Source: Nemertoderma westbladi
Lineage: Eukaryota > Xenacoelomorpha > Nemertodermatida > Nemertodermatidae
Length of the DNA: 64,000 nt
Assembly (NCBI GenBank): GCA_032718475.1
Contig: JAUCBJ010008770.1
Span: forward strand, 28,157 to 92,156
Direction of reading: 5' to 3'
The notes below the pieces were generated by a model. It had not been told where the DNA came from. It did not search any database and was given only the letters and a program-made list of their open reading frames with translations. Shown one piece after another: positions 37,094-46,000 of this stretch (position 1 is its first letter; every line of letters starts with the position of its first letter). Position numbers and translations under genes: made by a program.

Positions 37094-40000
37094 TTATCGA
37101 CCCGCTCCTGGGTTCTTTGGGCTCGCTCCTCTCTTTCGCCCCCTTCCCAGATACACTAATCTACCTCTAGTCGACTCCGTTGACGGCTTCCGTGAGGCGT
37201 CACTCCCCGGAACCGACGACGACGTTCCCTGAGCCCCGACAGATTCTCGGCTCGAACTTCTCCCTCGGCCTCGTCCCAATTGTCGCGCTCCCGTGGTCGC
37301 TTCCACCAACTCTTCCTTCTGCAGTTGCACACGCGCTTTCTCAGACGCCCCCTGCGCCTTGCGCTGCAACCGTTGAGCTTCTATAATGGAGTGGTAGTGG
37401 TCGTCCTTGACTTGACGCTTGTCTTGGACCCCTCCTCCTGGTTCTTTCCGCGAGCCTTGAGCTCCAGCGGTCGTCGCTGTGGTCGCTGCGATCCTTTGTT
37501 CCTGTATCCTCTCGGCGGTCAATGAACCCACTGGCACATGAGTCAACAAGAATTCGTTGCGGTATTGTATAGCCACCATCCTCCAATCACCTCGCGCGCG
37601 TACCACTTTTCTAGTCTCCGTAAATACACCCTTCGTGATGCGATCGCAAATAGCAACGAAGTTCCATGTGTACTTATTGTCCATGTTCAATTGTCTGAAG
37701 TATTCTCGGACTACGATAACTCCAGTGTTCTGTGGAAGGTCTTGAGCAGTTAGGATGAGCTCCTGATATTGTGGTAGCGATTGTAGATATGGCTCGTACG
37801 CAACATGCGATGGGTCTACCACCCAAAACCCATATCCCGCTTTAAATGGTAACCAACGCATCTGCGCTTGAATATGGTAATCCGCCACACTCTCCCACTT
37901 ATCTAACATCTCCCGAAGTAGGTTAGCGCTATGGTTTTGAAAGGAATCATCTCGCAGCTGACATCTCGCGCTACGGTGTCCTTTTACTCCACAATATCCA
38001 CATTGAGAAATGAAGACGGTGCACGTGTGAAACGAATGGTCGGTCTCATTGCACCAACGACAGACCTTATGCGCCGCCTCTATTACCGCGTCGCACGACT
38101 TTAGATTGTGCCTTGTGCTGCCGCACAATTTGCACCTACGCGCTTGTGGAAACCAGGCCCTCTCGTATATGAGGTCTCCAATCGGTTTCGCACTTCCTTC
38201 CTTCCCAATGTCTAATACGATGTCGTCCTCTCCGGTCAACGGTTGTCGATCCGGAACAAAGTAAACATCCTCGCCCTTGTCCTCTATCTCCAATATTTCC
38301 TCCCGCGTTCGTTTCGGATATGTCTTCTCCACCGGAAGATCTACTCCGAACACCTCTACTAACGTTTCCGGCCAGCCCTCCTTAACAGGTCTATCAGCCT
38401 CCGAGTGGAAGGGAGTACCAAACCCGCGGGTTTGATTCCCGAACCACTTCTCCAAAGCTTCTGGCGTCGGATATTCCATCGACGGTCGGTCTCCCAAATC
38501 TCCGATGTTCTGTCGATATACTCCTTCGAATATCGCTAATCCTCTCCTCACCATCGACGTATTCTCTAACGATTGGTTGAAGAACGGGGTTAAGAAACGC
38601 TTCATCACGTCGGATTGGATTCCCCCTTTCGAGCGAACGTATTGATCTCCTCCGAATACCAATGGATGACGCTTCAAAACTCGCGCAACGATATCCGCTA
38701 ATAAACAAGTCACCATGTTCGACTCAAGCACCAAATAATATTGTAGCGACGCACGGGGTGGCGCGCAAATGTTCCAATACACTAACGCTTGCCGCTTGAA
38801 GTGGGATTTGAACTCCGCTCCCGGTGGCGTGTTGTATTCGCCATACGCCTCCTCGTACTTCTTCTGCGTCTTCAACTTAAAGTCCCAATTATACAACAAG
38901 TGTGCTATAAAGCCCATACCAGTCTTGGCAGAGTTGGGATACTCCCTATAAATTCCAATATCCTGTGCCCATAGCAACAATAGCTTGGTGTCGACAAACG
39001 GTCTCGGCAATCTATCTTCCAGATCAGTCATGGCGTTGAAGTCGCTCTCCAAATCGCTCTGGACTCCCGATCCCACCTTGACGTAATCTTGGTTGAGAAT
39101 AGCCTCTCTAACCTTCTTTGGTAACATCCTGGCGTCGATACGCTCCGCTCCGTGCATACCTCCTCGCCTGCATACCTCCAAAATCTGTTCCCTAGGATCC
39201 TTCCCTTTCCGATATTGTGTCGTTATGATGGGCTCCGGTCTCTCTCGATCCGCCCTCACACGCATAAACACATGAGTCACACCATCGGCCGCACGAATTT
39301 GAATACACTTGCTAGTCAAGCATTCCTGATGGGACCCTCCTTCATTGTCGTAGAACATCACTCTCCAATCCTGCAGTGATTCCTCCGTTTTCCTCCACTG
39401 ACGCTGAATCTCATCTGATGGGGTCCACATGCGCTCGATCGCCTTGTGGTCATCATATCGGGTATAAGAACCCTTCCTCCTCAGCCACGCCTGGTCTACC
39501 TCCTTGTCGTCTGGGAATGTAGCCACCGCGACCCATACTTTGATGTACTTATCCAACCATCCGAATAGCTTACTCTCCTTCCCCGGAGCTCCAATCTTAT
39601 CTAACGTGTCATAATCTGTGATCTGCATTGGGACATCACGCAAGAACTTCGCGCATAAAACTTCCCGTAGACAGTCAACGTTCCAATGGTCCGCCATTCT
39701 TACCATCGGCAAGAATCGTATCGCTTCTCGCGACTCCGGATGATCTACTAATATCGCAGGTTCGGTGCCATCGGAATAATACACCGGTCCGGGTTGAGAT
39801 ACGACCTGTGGAACAAATCCGGTCACTCTCCTCGTCTCCTCTTGATGTCTATCCGCGGTCTTATTATACTCCGCTATCCTGTTCTCAAATAACTCTTTCG
39901 CCTTCGCCGCTCGCTCCTCCTGCCGCAACGCGTCTATGTCGTCCTGATGCTCAGGCGTGAGGCTTCTCACTCGGTGAGGTGAAGTAAACGTAGTCCAGGG

Positions 40001-40801
40001 ACTCGAGAACTCCAAACCCGCGGGTTTGGTACCCGAGTCCCGCGCCGCTTCGCGCCGCGCCTCTAGATCCTTATAGGCTCGGTACAGCGAAATGGCCGCT
40101 GCCGTCTCTATCAAACTGGGTGTCGAACAGGGTTTAATCTCCGTATACGGATCTAATGTCGTAACGGTCGGCGTAATGGGTCTCGGAGGTCGCTTTCCGC
40201 TGAAGTCGATACTGATCATTGGGTTGCTCATCGGGTAACCTCCCTCGTTGTATCTAAGGAATTGGTGAGCTGGACATCGCGTTAATATCGGTTCCGGATG
40301 TTGCTCGTCTAATCGGTCGGGAATCGCCACGTCCTGTTTATTCATGCATTCACCACACTTGTAGAAGAGCTTGTATACGCTGAAGACTTTCGGCGTCTCC
40401 TGATCCTCGCCTCGAGTCCTCCGATACAGGTGCATTCCGTCGAACTGATCTCGGACTGCAGGTAGAGGCTCCTCGTGTCGTAAATACATATTCATATGGT
40501 ATAGTCGTGCGATTTCCTCGTCCGGATCTGCGCTAATGTCGCACACGTCCAAAGCAAAGTCGTAGGGATACCGCGTGCGATACTCTCTCCGCAAGACTTC
40601 CATCCGGTCCCCCAACGCTCTCATTCTTTCTCTCCATAATTCTTTATCATAACTTGGTTTATACTTCCCGTTCAGCTCCATCACGGACCGCCCATGGTAG
40701 TAAACGTTAGAGTCTTTACATCCTGGTCGCACGAATGGTAGCTCCGCCTCCTCTCTGGCAGTAAATCCTCTGCGCGGTTGCGCTCTAATATCCCTCTCCA
40801 T
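37094..40801 (-). CDS. Retrotransposon ORF3: DEDDy-type 3'-5' exonuclease with CCHC zinc knuckles
   Basis: An intact 1235-residue ORF with ATG at 40,801 lies downstream of pol, where env would be. Residues about 478-710 follow the RNase D/WRN exonuclease plan. Motif I is FYDNEGG (Asp485, Glu487) followed by CIQIRAADGVTHVF. Motif II is VKVGSGVQSDL (Asp583) followed by PFVDTKLL. GMGFIAHLL precedes motif III, YLVLES (Tyr689, Glu693 where the family has Asp). Three perfect CX2CX4HX4C zinc knuckles follow at about 890, 914 and 934. Earlier, a CGEC...CPAH pair (about 149-178) may bind another metal. The C-terminus is Arg/Gly/Ser-rich. No signal peptide or membrane segment is seen, so it is not an envelope protein. 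Palindromic modules P2 and P3 lie within the ORF. Domain assignment is by eye; Glu693 leaves activity uncertain. Confidence 0.8.
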   Translation of the reverse strand: MERDIRAQPRRGFTAREEAELPFVRPGCKDSNVYYHGRSVMELNGKYKPSYDKELWRERMRALGDRMEVLRREYRTRYPYDFALDVCDISADPDEEIARLYHMNMYLRHEEPLPAVRDQFDGMHLYRRTRGEDQETPKVFSVYKLFYKCGECMNKQDVAIPDRLDEQHPEPILTRCPAHQFLRYNEGGYPMSNPMISIDFSGKRPPRPITPTVTTLDPYTEIKPCSTPSLIETAAAISLYRAYKDLEARREAARDSGTKPAGLEFSSPWTTFTSPHRVRSLTPEHQDDIDALRQEERAAKAKELFENRIAEYNKTADRHQEETRRVTGFVPQVVSQPGPVYYSDGTEPAILVDHPESREAIRFLPMVRMADHWNVDCLREVLCAKFLRDVPMQITDYDTLDKIGAPGKESKLFGWLDKYIKVWVAVATFPDDKEVDQAWLRRKGSYTRYDDHKAIERMWTPSDEIQRQWRKTEESLQDWRVMFYDNEGGSHQECLTSKCIQIRAADGVTHVFMRVRADRERPEPIITTQYRKGKDPREQILEVCRRGGMHGAERIDARMLPKKVREAILNQDYVKVGSGVQSDLESDFNAMTDLEDRLPRPFVDTKLLLLWAQDIGIYREYPNSAKTGMGFIAHLLYNWDFKLKTQKKYEEAYGEYNTPPGAEFKSHFKRQALVYWNICAPPRASLQYYLVLESNMVTCLLADIVARVLKRHPLVFGGDQYVRSKGGIQSDVMKRFLTPFFNQSLENTSMVRRGLAIFEGVYRQNIGDLGDRPSMEYPTPEALEKWFGNQTRGFGTPFHSEADRPVKEGWPETLVEVFGVDLPVEKTYPKRTREEILEIEDKGEDVYFVPDRQPLTGEDDIVLDIGKEGSAKPIGDLIYERAWFPQARRCKLCGSTRHNLKSCDAVIEAAHKVCRWCNETDHSFHTCTVFISQCGYCGVKGHRSARCQLRDDSFQNHSANLLREMLDKWESVADYHIQAQMRWLPFKAGYGFWVVDPSHVAYEPYLQSLPQYQELILTAQDLPQNTGVIVVREYFRQLNMDNKYTWNFVAICDRITKGVFTETRKVVRARGDWRMVAIQYRNEFLLTHVPVGSLTAERIQEQRIAATTATTAGAQGSRKEPGGGVQDKRQVKDDHYHSIIEAQRLQRKAQGASEKARVQLQKEELVEATTGARQLGRGRGRSSSRESVGAQGTSSSVPGSDASRKPSTESTRGRLVYLGRGRKRGASPKNPGAGR
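38404..38448. repeat. Palindromic module P2 (inside ORF3)
   Basis: The core CCAAACCCGCGGGTTTG has outer arms AGTGG/CCACT and GGGA/TCCC. It encodes part of NQTRGFGTPFHSE without breaking the frame. Confidence 0.78.
39998..40041. repeat. Palindromic module P3 (inside ORF3)
   Basis: Outer stem GGGACTCG/CGAGTCCC and inner stem CCAAACCC/GGGTTTGG are separated by a short unpaired internal loop. It encodes part of DSGTKPAGLEF. Confidence 0.82.
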
Positions 40802-41559
40802 TATGTTACGCGTATATACATATATATATATCCCAATAAGTGCCGTTACGTAACCAACTACACTGTGGGTAAATCAGTTAGATGTCGCCGAAGGACAGAC
40901 CTCCCGAACCCCCCCCCGCCTTCCAGCAGTTCAGGTTCGACTCTCTAGATCCCGTCTCTTCCTAACTAACTATCCTCTAACCTATTCCCATGCAGAGCGC
41001 AAAAACTTTGGAGATAAACTGGCCGTGACCAACTCACTTTTTGATGCCCAAACTACTCCCATTACTCGTACTAAACTACAGTAGTTAGAAAGGACTATAG
41101 CCACAATACTCGACTATACCAAACCCACAGGTTTGATAATCGAACATCACACATCCTGCAAACTACTGAGTGGGGTCCATGCACGCCTCTGGTGCTACTA
41201 ACCTTTAGCACCTTAGTTGCACTGTTGGCACCAATCTGTGGAAGTTGCTAAACTCAATTTACACTCCTACGTAATATAGCCGTCACCATGGTTTCTAAAT
41301 GCTATTTTCCAGGCTTTACGACTTTCAAATTACTGTTTTCTATAGACGAATTCTAAAACGCGTCTATACACAGCGTCTGGAATTGTCTTGGGTTTACTTT
41401 TCTAATTTTAAAATTTTTAATTTTTCCAAAATTTTGAAAATAAAATTTTGTTTTGATACCCACCAGACAAAACTCAACGCAAATCACCACAACCCCGCTC
41501 CTATGCATTTCCTTGTATTTGCATACGAGGAATGCATACGAAGTGAGTTGCGTCCAACA
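40802..41559 (-). other. Spacer between integrase and ORF3, with a splice-acceptor-like site
   Basis: No ORF. In sense orientation CTAACTGATTTACCCACAG ends at about 40,863, some 60 nt before the ORF3 ATG. It has both a branch-point-like CTAAC and a good 3' splice site, so ORF3 could be made from a spliced transcript. Palindromic module P4 (41,110-41,143) lies here. Confidence 0.5.
41110..41143. repeat. Palindromic module P4
   Basis: The core CAAACCCACAGGTTTG has outer arms TCGA/TCGA (TCGACTAT against ATAATCGA). Confidence 0.72.
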
Positions 41560-43065
41560 CTAATTCAGTTTTGAGGCAGGAGACAAATTATAATCTCCCA
41601 TCTCGATACGTGTCTCCTCTAATAACACAATATCTTGGACCGGTCGGTCCAAGGTGTGTAAACCATTAGTTTTACACTTTTTTGGGTGCGGACACTTGCA
41701 CCTAATTTTCACAGTGACTGTGCGCACTATGTTTTGCACGTCTGGGTGTGTGTGCAAGATCACTCCCGTCTCCCAATACTTTCTCTTGACAATGGGTTCG
41801 GTTATCAACACGTAATCTCCCCTTTGGAGACTCCGAACCGTTTTGTACCACTTTGTTCTGGTGGATATGGTGGGAAGATAGTATTCCCGCCAATATTCCC
41901 AGAATGTGTACGCCACAAACTGTGTTACTTTCCAGCTTTTACGACTATATAGGTCGGCACTAATGGGTTCTGATGCCGGCACAAGAAATGCTGGACTCTG
42001 CATTAGCAAATGATTCGGCGTTAATGCAACACCGTCTGGCAACATAGCTATCGGCCTCGAGTTTAGGGTATGCTCGATTTCAATGAAAGCTGTGACCAGT
42101 TCGTCGTCGGTAAGTTGTTTGTTTACAGGCAATGTTTTGGCAATGGCCTGTTTTACAGAGCGAACTAAACGCTCCCAACTTCCTCCTCTCCAAGGACTTT
42201 CTGGAGTATTAAATCTCCATTCTACACGTTGCGGCAAAAGTGCTGCAGAAATTTCCTTATTCTGTGCTGCTTTATGAGCCGCGTTCAACTCGCTATTCCC
42301 TCCGACAAAGTTTGTACCCTTGTCAGAGTAGAACGCCTTTACTAGTCCTCTCCTGGCCATAAATCTCTTTAAGGCCAGGAGCAGAGATTTGGTCGACATG
42401 TCTGCCACACGCTCGATATGTATGGCTCTACTAGCCATGCATGTCAGTAGCAGACCCCATCGCTTGTGGGTCAGCCGTCCACTCTTTGCCTCAATCGGAC
42501 CAAAACAATCCACCCCTGTGTTCGTAAAGGGTGGGTCATATGCCTGCACTCTCGCTTTCGGGAGTTCAGCCATCTCCTGTTCCAATACTCTGGCGTTCAC
42601 TCTCTTGCAAACCAGACAGGCGTCATACATAGTGCCGACTGCCCTGCTTGGCTGCAATAGAATGAATCGCTGTCTCGCTGCCGACAAACAGTGTAACCTT
42701 CCCGCGTGATGCAACCTCTTGTGTATATCCCATAGAATCGCTCTTTGCAATTCTATTGGGTGACTAGGGATTATCACTGGGAACCGAAACTGTGAGTTTA
42801 TGTCGACAGTCTGGATTCTCGATCTATGACAAATTAAACCCTTATGGATCAATGGACTCCATTTTCTAAGGGGTTTATAGAGAACTGGTCGTTGAGCCGA
42901 TAATAGATGGAATTCTTTAGGGAAGGCACACATTTGATAATGTCTCAAATGCTTTAATTCCGCTTGATCAATCTCATCCTCTGTCAGAGGTTGTTTCAAT
43001 TTCCGAATTCGCTCACTATTGGTGCTCAATGGTTCTCTCAAATGTTTCGAATGTTTTAAACAAAT
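41560..43065 (-). CDS. Integrase of the BEL/Pao element (separated from pol by one TAG)
   Basis: This inserts element cDNA into the host chromosome. The frame is identical to gag-pol, and a single TAG (43,066-43,068) divides them. No good ATG follows the stop, so the natural product is probably gag-pol-int. An N-terminal H-H-C-C zinc-binding region (HHAGRLHCLSAARQRF ... CLVCKR) precedes the catalytic core, with Asp in NTGVDCFGP, Asp in FYSDKGTNF and Glu in GGSWERLVRSVK (the DDE triad). The BEL-type LNSRPIAMLPDGVALTPNHLL and a C-terminal region with RGDYVLI follow. It ends at 41,560. Complete apart from the upstream stop. Confidence 0.9.
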   Translation of the reverse strand: MCLKHSKHLREPLSTNSERIRKLKQPLTEDEIDQAELKHLRHYQMCAFPKEFHLLSAQRPVLYKPLRKWSPLIHKGLICHRSRIQTVDINSQFRFPVIIPSHPIELQRAILWDIHKRLHHAGRLHCLSAARQRFILLQPSRAVGTMYDACLVCKRVNARVLEQEMAELPKARVQAYDPPFTNTGVDCFGPIEAKSGRLTHKRWGLLLTCMASRAIHIERVADMSTKSLLLALKRFMARRGLVKAFYSDKGTNFVGGNSELNAAHKAAQNKEISAALLPQRVEWRFNTPESPWRGGSWERLVRSVKQAIAKTLPVNKQLTDDELVTAFIEIEHTLNSRPIAMLPDGVALTPNHLLMQSPAFLVPASEPISADLYSRKSWKVTQFVAYTFWEYWREYYLPTISTRTKWYKTVRSLQRGDYVLITEPIVKRKYWETGVILHTHPDVQNIVRTVTVKIRCKCPHPKKCKTNGLHTLDRPVQDIVLLEETRIEMGDYNLSPASKLN

Positions 43066-46000
43066 CTACGAAACGTATCGGCTTAACCACGCAGTTCTTT
43101 TACAAATTATCAGCCAAGAGGCAGACGAATTTAGTAATTTGTCATAAACACTGCATGACTCTAATGCCAGCGATGGTTGTCCGCTAACCAATGGAAGTTT
43201 CGAATCCAAACCCACAGGTTTGGAAACCAAAGGATCCATTATGTCGGTCATTTTCTGTCCGTCACTTACCAACTGTGACTGTCGTCTAGTCTGTAAGGGT
43301 GGTTTTACGTCGTAACTTACCCTTCCTGACCTAGTAGTCACGTAAGTCTGTTGGTCTGACAGGTCTCCGGGCCGCTCCAATAACTCTTCAGGCCGCTCCA
43401 ATGACTCTTCAGGCCGCTCCAATGACTCTTCAGGCCGCTCCAATGACTTAAGTTTGGCTTTAGACTTCGACTTAGAGACTTTCTCCACTTTGACTTCTGC
43501 ATCTTCAGGCATCGGATTGGTCACTATCTTTAGTCGCTCTGGCCAATGTTCCTGTGTCCTTGTTAGAAAATCAGGTCCATGCAACCAAAACTCCTGCGAC
43601 TCTTCCTGACAGAATTCCGCCGGCATTGCACCTCTCGAAGTTATGTCGGCCGGGTTCAACACTCCCGGACAATGTCTCCATTGTTCCTTCGTCGAAAAAT
43701 CAACGATCTGAGCGCGTCTATTGGCCACAAATGTCTTTAGTGCAATATTGTCGGCCGCAATGTATACTAACACCAAGGATGCGTCCGTCCAATAGAATAA
43801 GGTCAATGTCGTATCTAATTCCTCAGTTATCTGCTTACTTACCTCGACTGAAACTACAGCCGCCTGTAACTCTGCACGAGGGACAGTCATATATTTGACC
43901 GGCATTGTCTTTGATCTAGAAGTCACAAAGGCCGTCTCAAATTTGTCCTGACTTACCTCTCGGCGAAGGTAGGCTACCATACCAAAGCCGGTGTCACTTG
44001 CGTCACTAAACAAGTGCAGTTCGAGGTCAGCTGGAAATACCAGCTGATTCGGAAAGTAGGAACGGGGTACGTCTATGTTTTTCAATAGATGTAACTCGGC
44101 TTCCCACTCCCTCCACTGCTTTGCATGTATAGGAGATATTGGTTCGTCCCACTCTACGTCGGACAACCAAATTTTCCTCATGCACGCTCGTGCCTGTAAT
44201 ATTACCGGACTGATAAAGTTCATCGGGTCAAATAGTCTACTTAATGTCGATAAGCAAATTCTCTTAGTCAAAACTTTGTCTGGGCTACTGGGCTCAAATC
44301 TAACTCTTACCTGGAACTTATCCGAGTTCGGGTTCCAAGCGAGTCCCAGTACTCGCGCCATGGGGATTGGTTCTACCCCCAATTCAATGTCTCCGCTCCC
44401 GCGATCTTTCACCGGGAACGATTCTAATAGGGCCTCCGAGTTCGTAGTGAACTTGGTTAGAGGAAAACCCCCTGTAGCCAAGCACTCTTGCAGGCCGTGA
44501 GCCACTTCTATGGCTTGTTCCGCCGTGTCCTTGGACACCAATCCGTCGTCCATATAGAAGTTTCTCAATATAGACTCGATTACTTCTACTGGATACTTAC
44601 CAATCTGGGCTGTTGCCGTTTTCTTTAGAACGAACAGCATGCCATTCGGACTATCGCGGGCGCCAAATATCCTAACGTACATCTGATATGTAACCACTGG
44701 GCCGGATAAGTCTTCATTCTCGTACCAGAGAAATCGAAGGCTATCCTGGTCTGCCTTACAGGCTCTTACCTGGTGGAACATCGCCTCGATGTCACAAGTA
44801 AATGCGAATCGCCGCTGTCTAAAACGCAACAGTATTCCAATCAAATAGTTATTCAGGTTGGGACCATCCATCAACTCTGAATTCAGGGACATACCTCTAT
44901 AGACTGCTGCGCAGTCGTTGACTACTCGGACTTTGTCTGGCTTGTCAGGGTGAGTCACATAGTGGTGTGGAAGGTAATAAGTCTGGTCTGTCACTAAGTC
45001 AGGGTCCTCTACCTTCCCAGCAAATCCCTTGGCGAAATAGTTGTTGATCTGGGCGCAATACTTCTCCCTAATGTCCGGATTCTTCAACAACCGAGCCCTT
45101 ACTCCGTTTAATCTTTTCAAGGCTAAGTTGTAGTTGTTCTCCAGCTTAGGAGGTTGTCGACGCCACAACACTCCAACTTCAAAATGTCCAGTCGGTAGCA
45201 GACGTATGGTGTCTTCCATCATCTCCAGCGACCGCTTCTCATCAGTAGACATGGCTAGGTCATATCCACCGGGTTCCATTGCGTCCCTATCCAGCCATTC
45301 GACAGTTCTGGCTCCTGTCTCGAGGTCCTGGCATATCAATTCCTTCTGTAATTCCTCCTCACTGTATTGGAAAATGTCTAGGTCTCGATATTTAGCCGCT
45401 TGACCCTCCACTATGTCTGTATAAGTCAAAACGTTAGTCAGATAAGTAGCGTGGGCCGCTGAACCAGACCCACGGGTCTGATAACAGTAGTCCTCGGGTT
45501 CACTATCTGTCCGGTCATTGTGAAGTGGTTCCGACAACCTAACATTATCAGGAATCAACTCCTCGTCCGACTCGCTAAAGTCACTATAGTGGTCAATACA
45601 GGTTCTCCTAAACTCATCTATGTCTGGTGGTTCTACTAACGGTGGTTGAATTATAGGCTGTAATTCGTCGTATCTGTTCATTGGCTTGTCGCCACCTGTA
45701 AACTCATAAGACATGGGTACTCGTGTATACCAACCTAGTATGGTCCTATGGGCATGTGGTCCATTGACATGCGGCTCAGCTGGTCTCGTTTCCCATATCT
45801 GGTGTGCGATCAGCTGTTCTGCACCAATCAACATAGAAACATTCCTATAACCTACCTGGTGTCTGGGTATCCTGAGCTTGTCAAAATACTCCTGTGCTAT
45901 GGGACTCATCGGCGGCACCTTACCTAACTGCCTGCCGAATCCCTTCATAGCTAGACACTTAAATCCGTCCAATGGCAAAGCTTTCCGTTCTTGTCGAGTG

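Noticed and set aside
37094-40801. ORF3 as an envelope glycoprotein
   Set aside because: No signal peptide, no transmembrane segment and no furin-like site. Exonuclease motifs and zinc knuckles point to an intracellular nucleic-acid enzyme.
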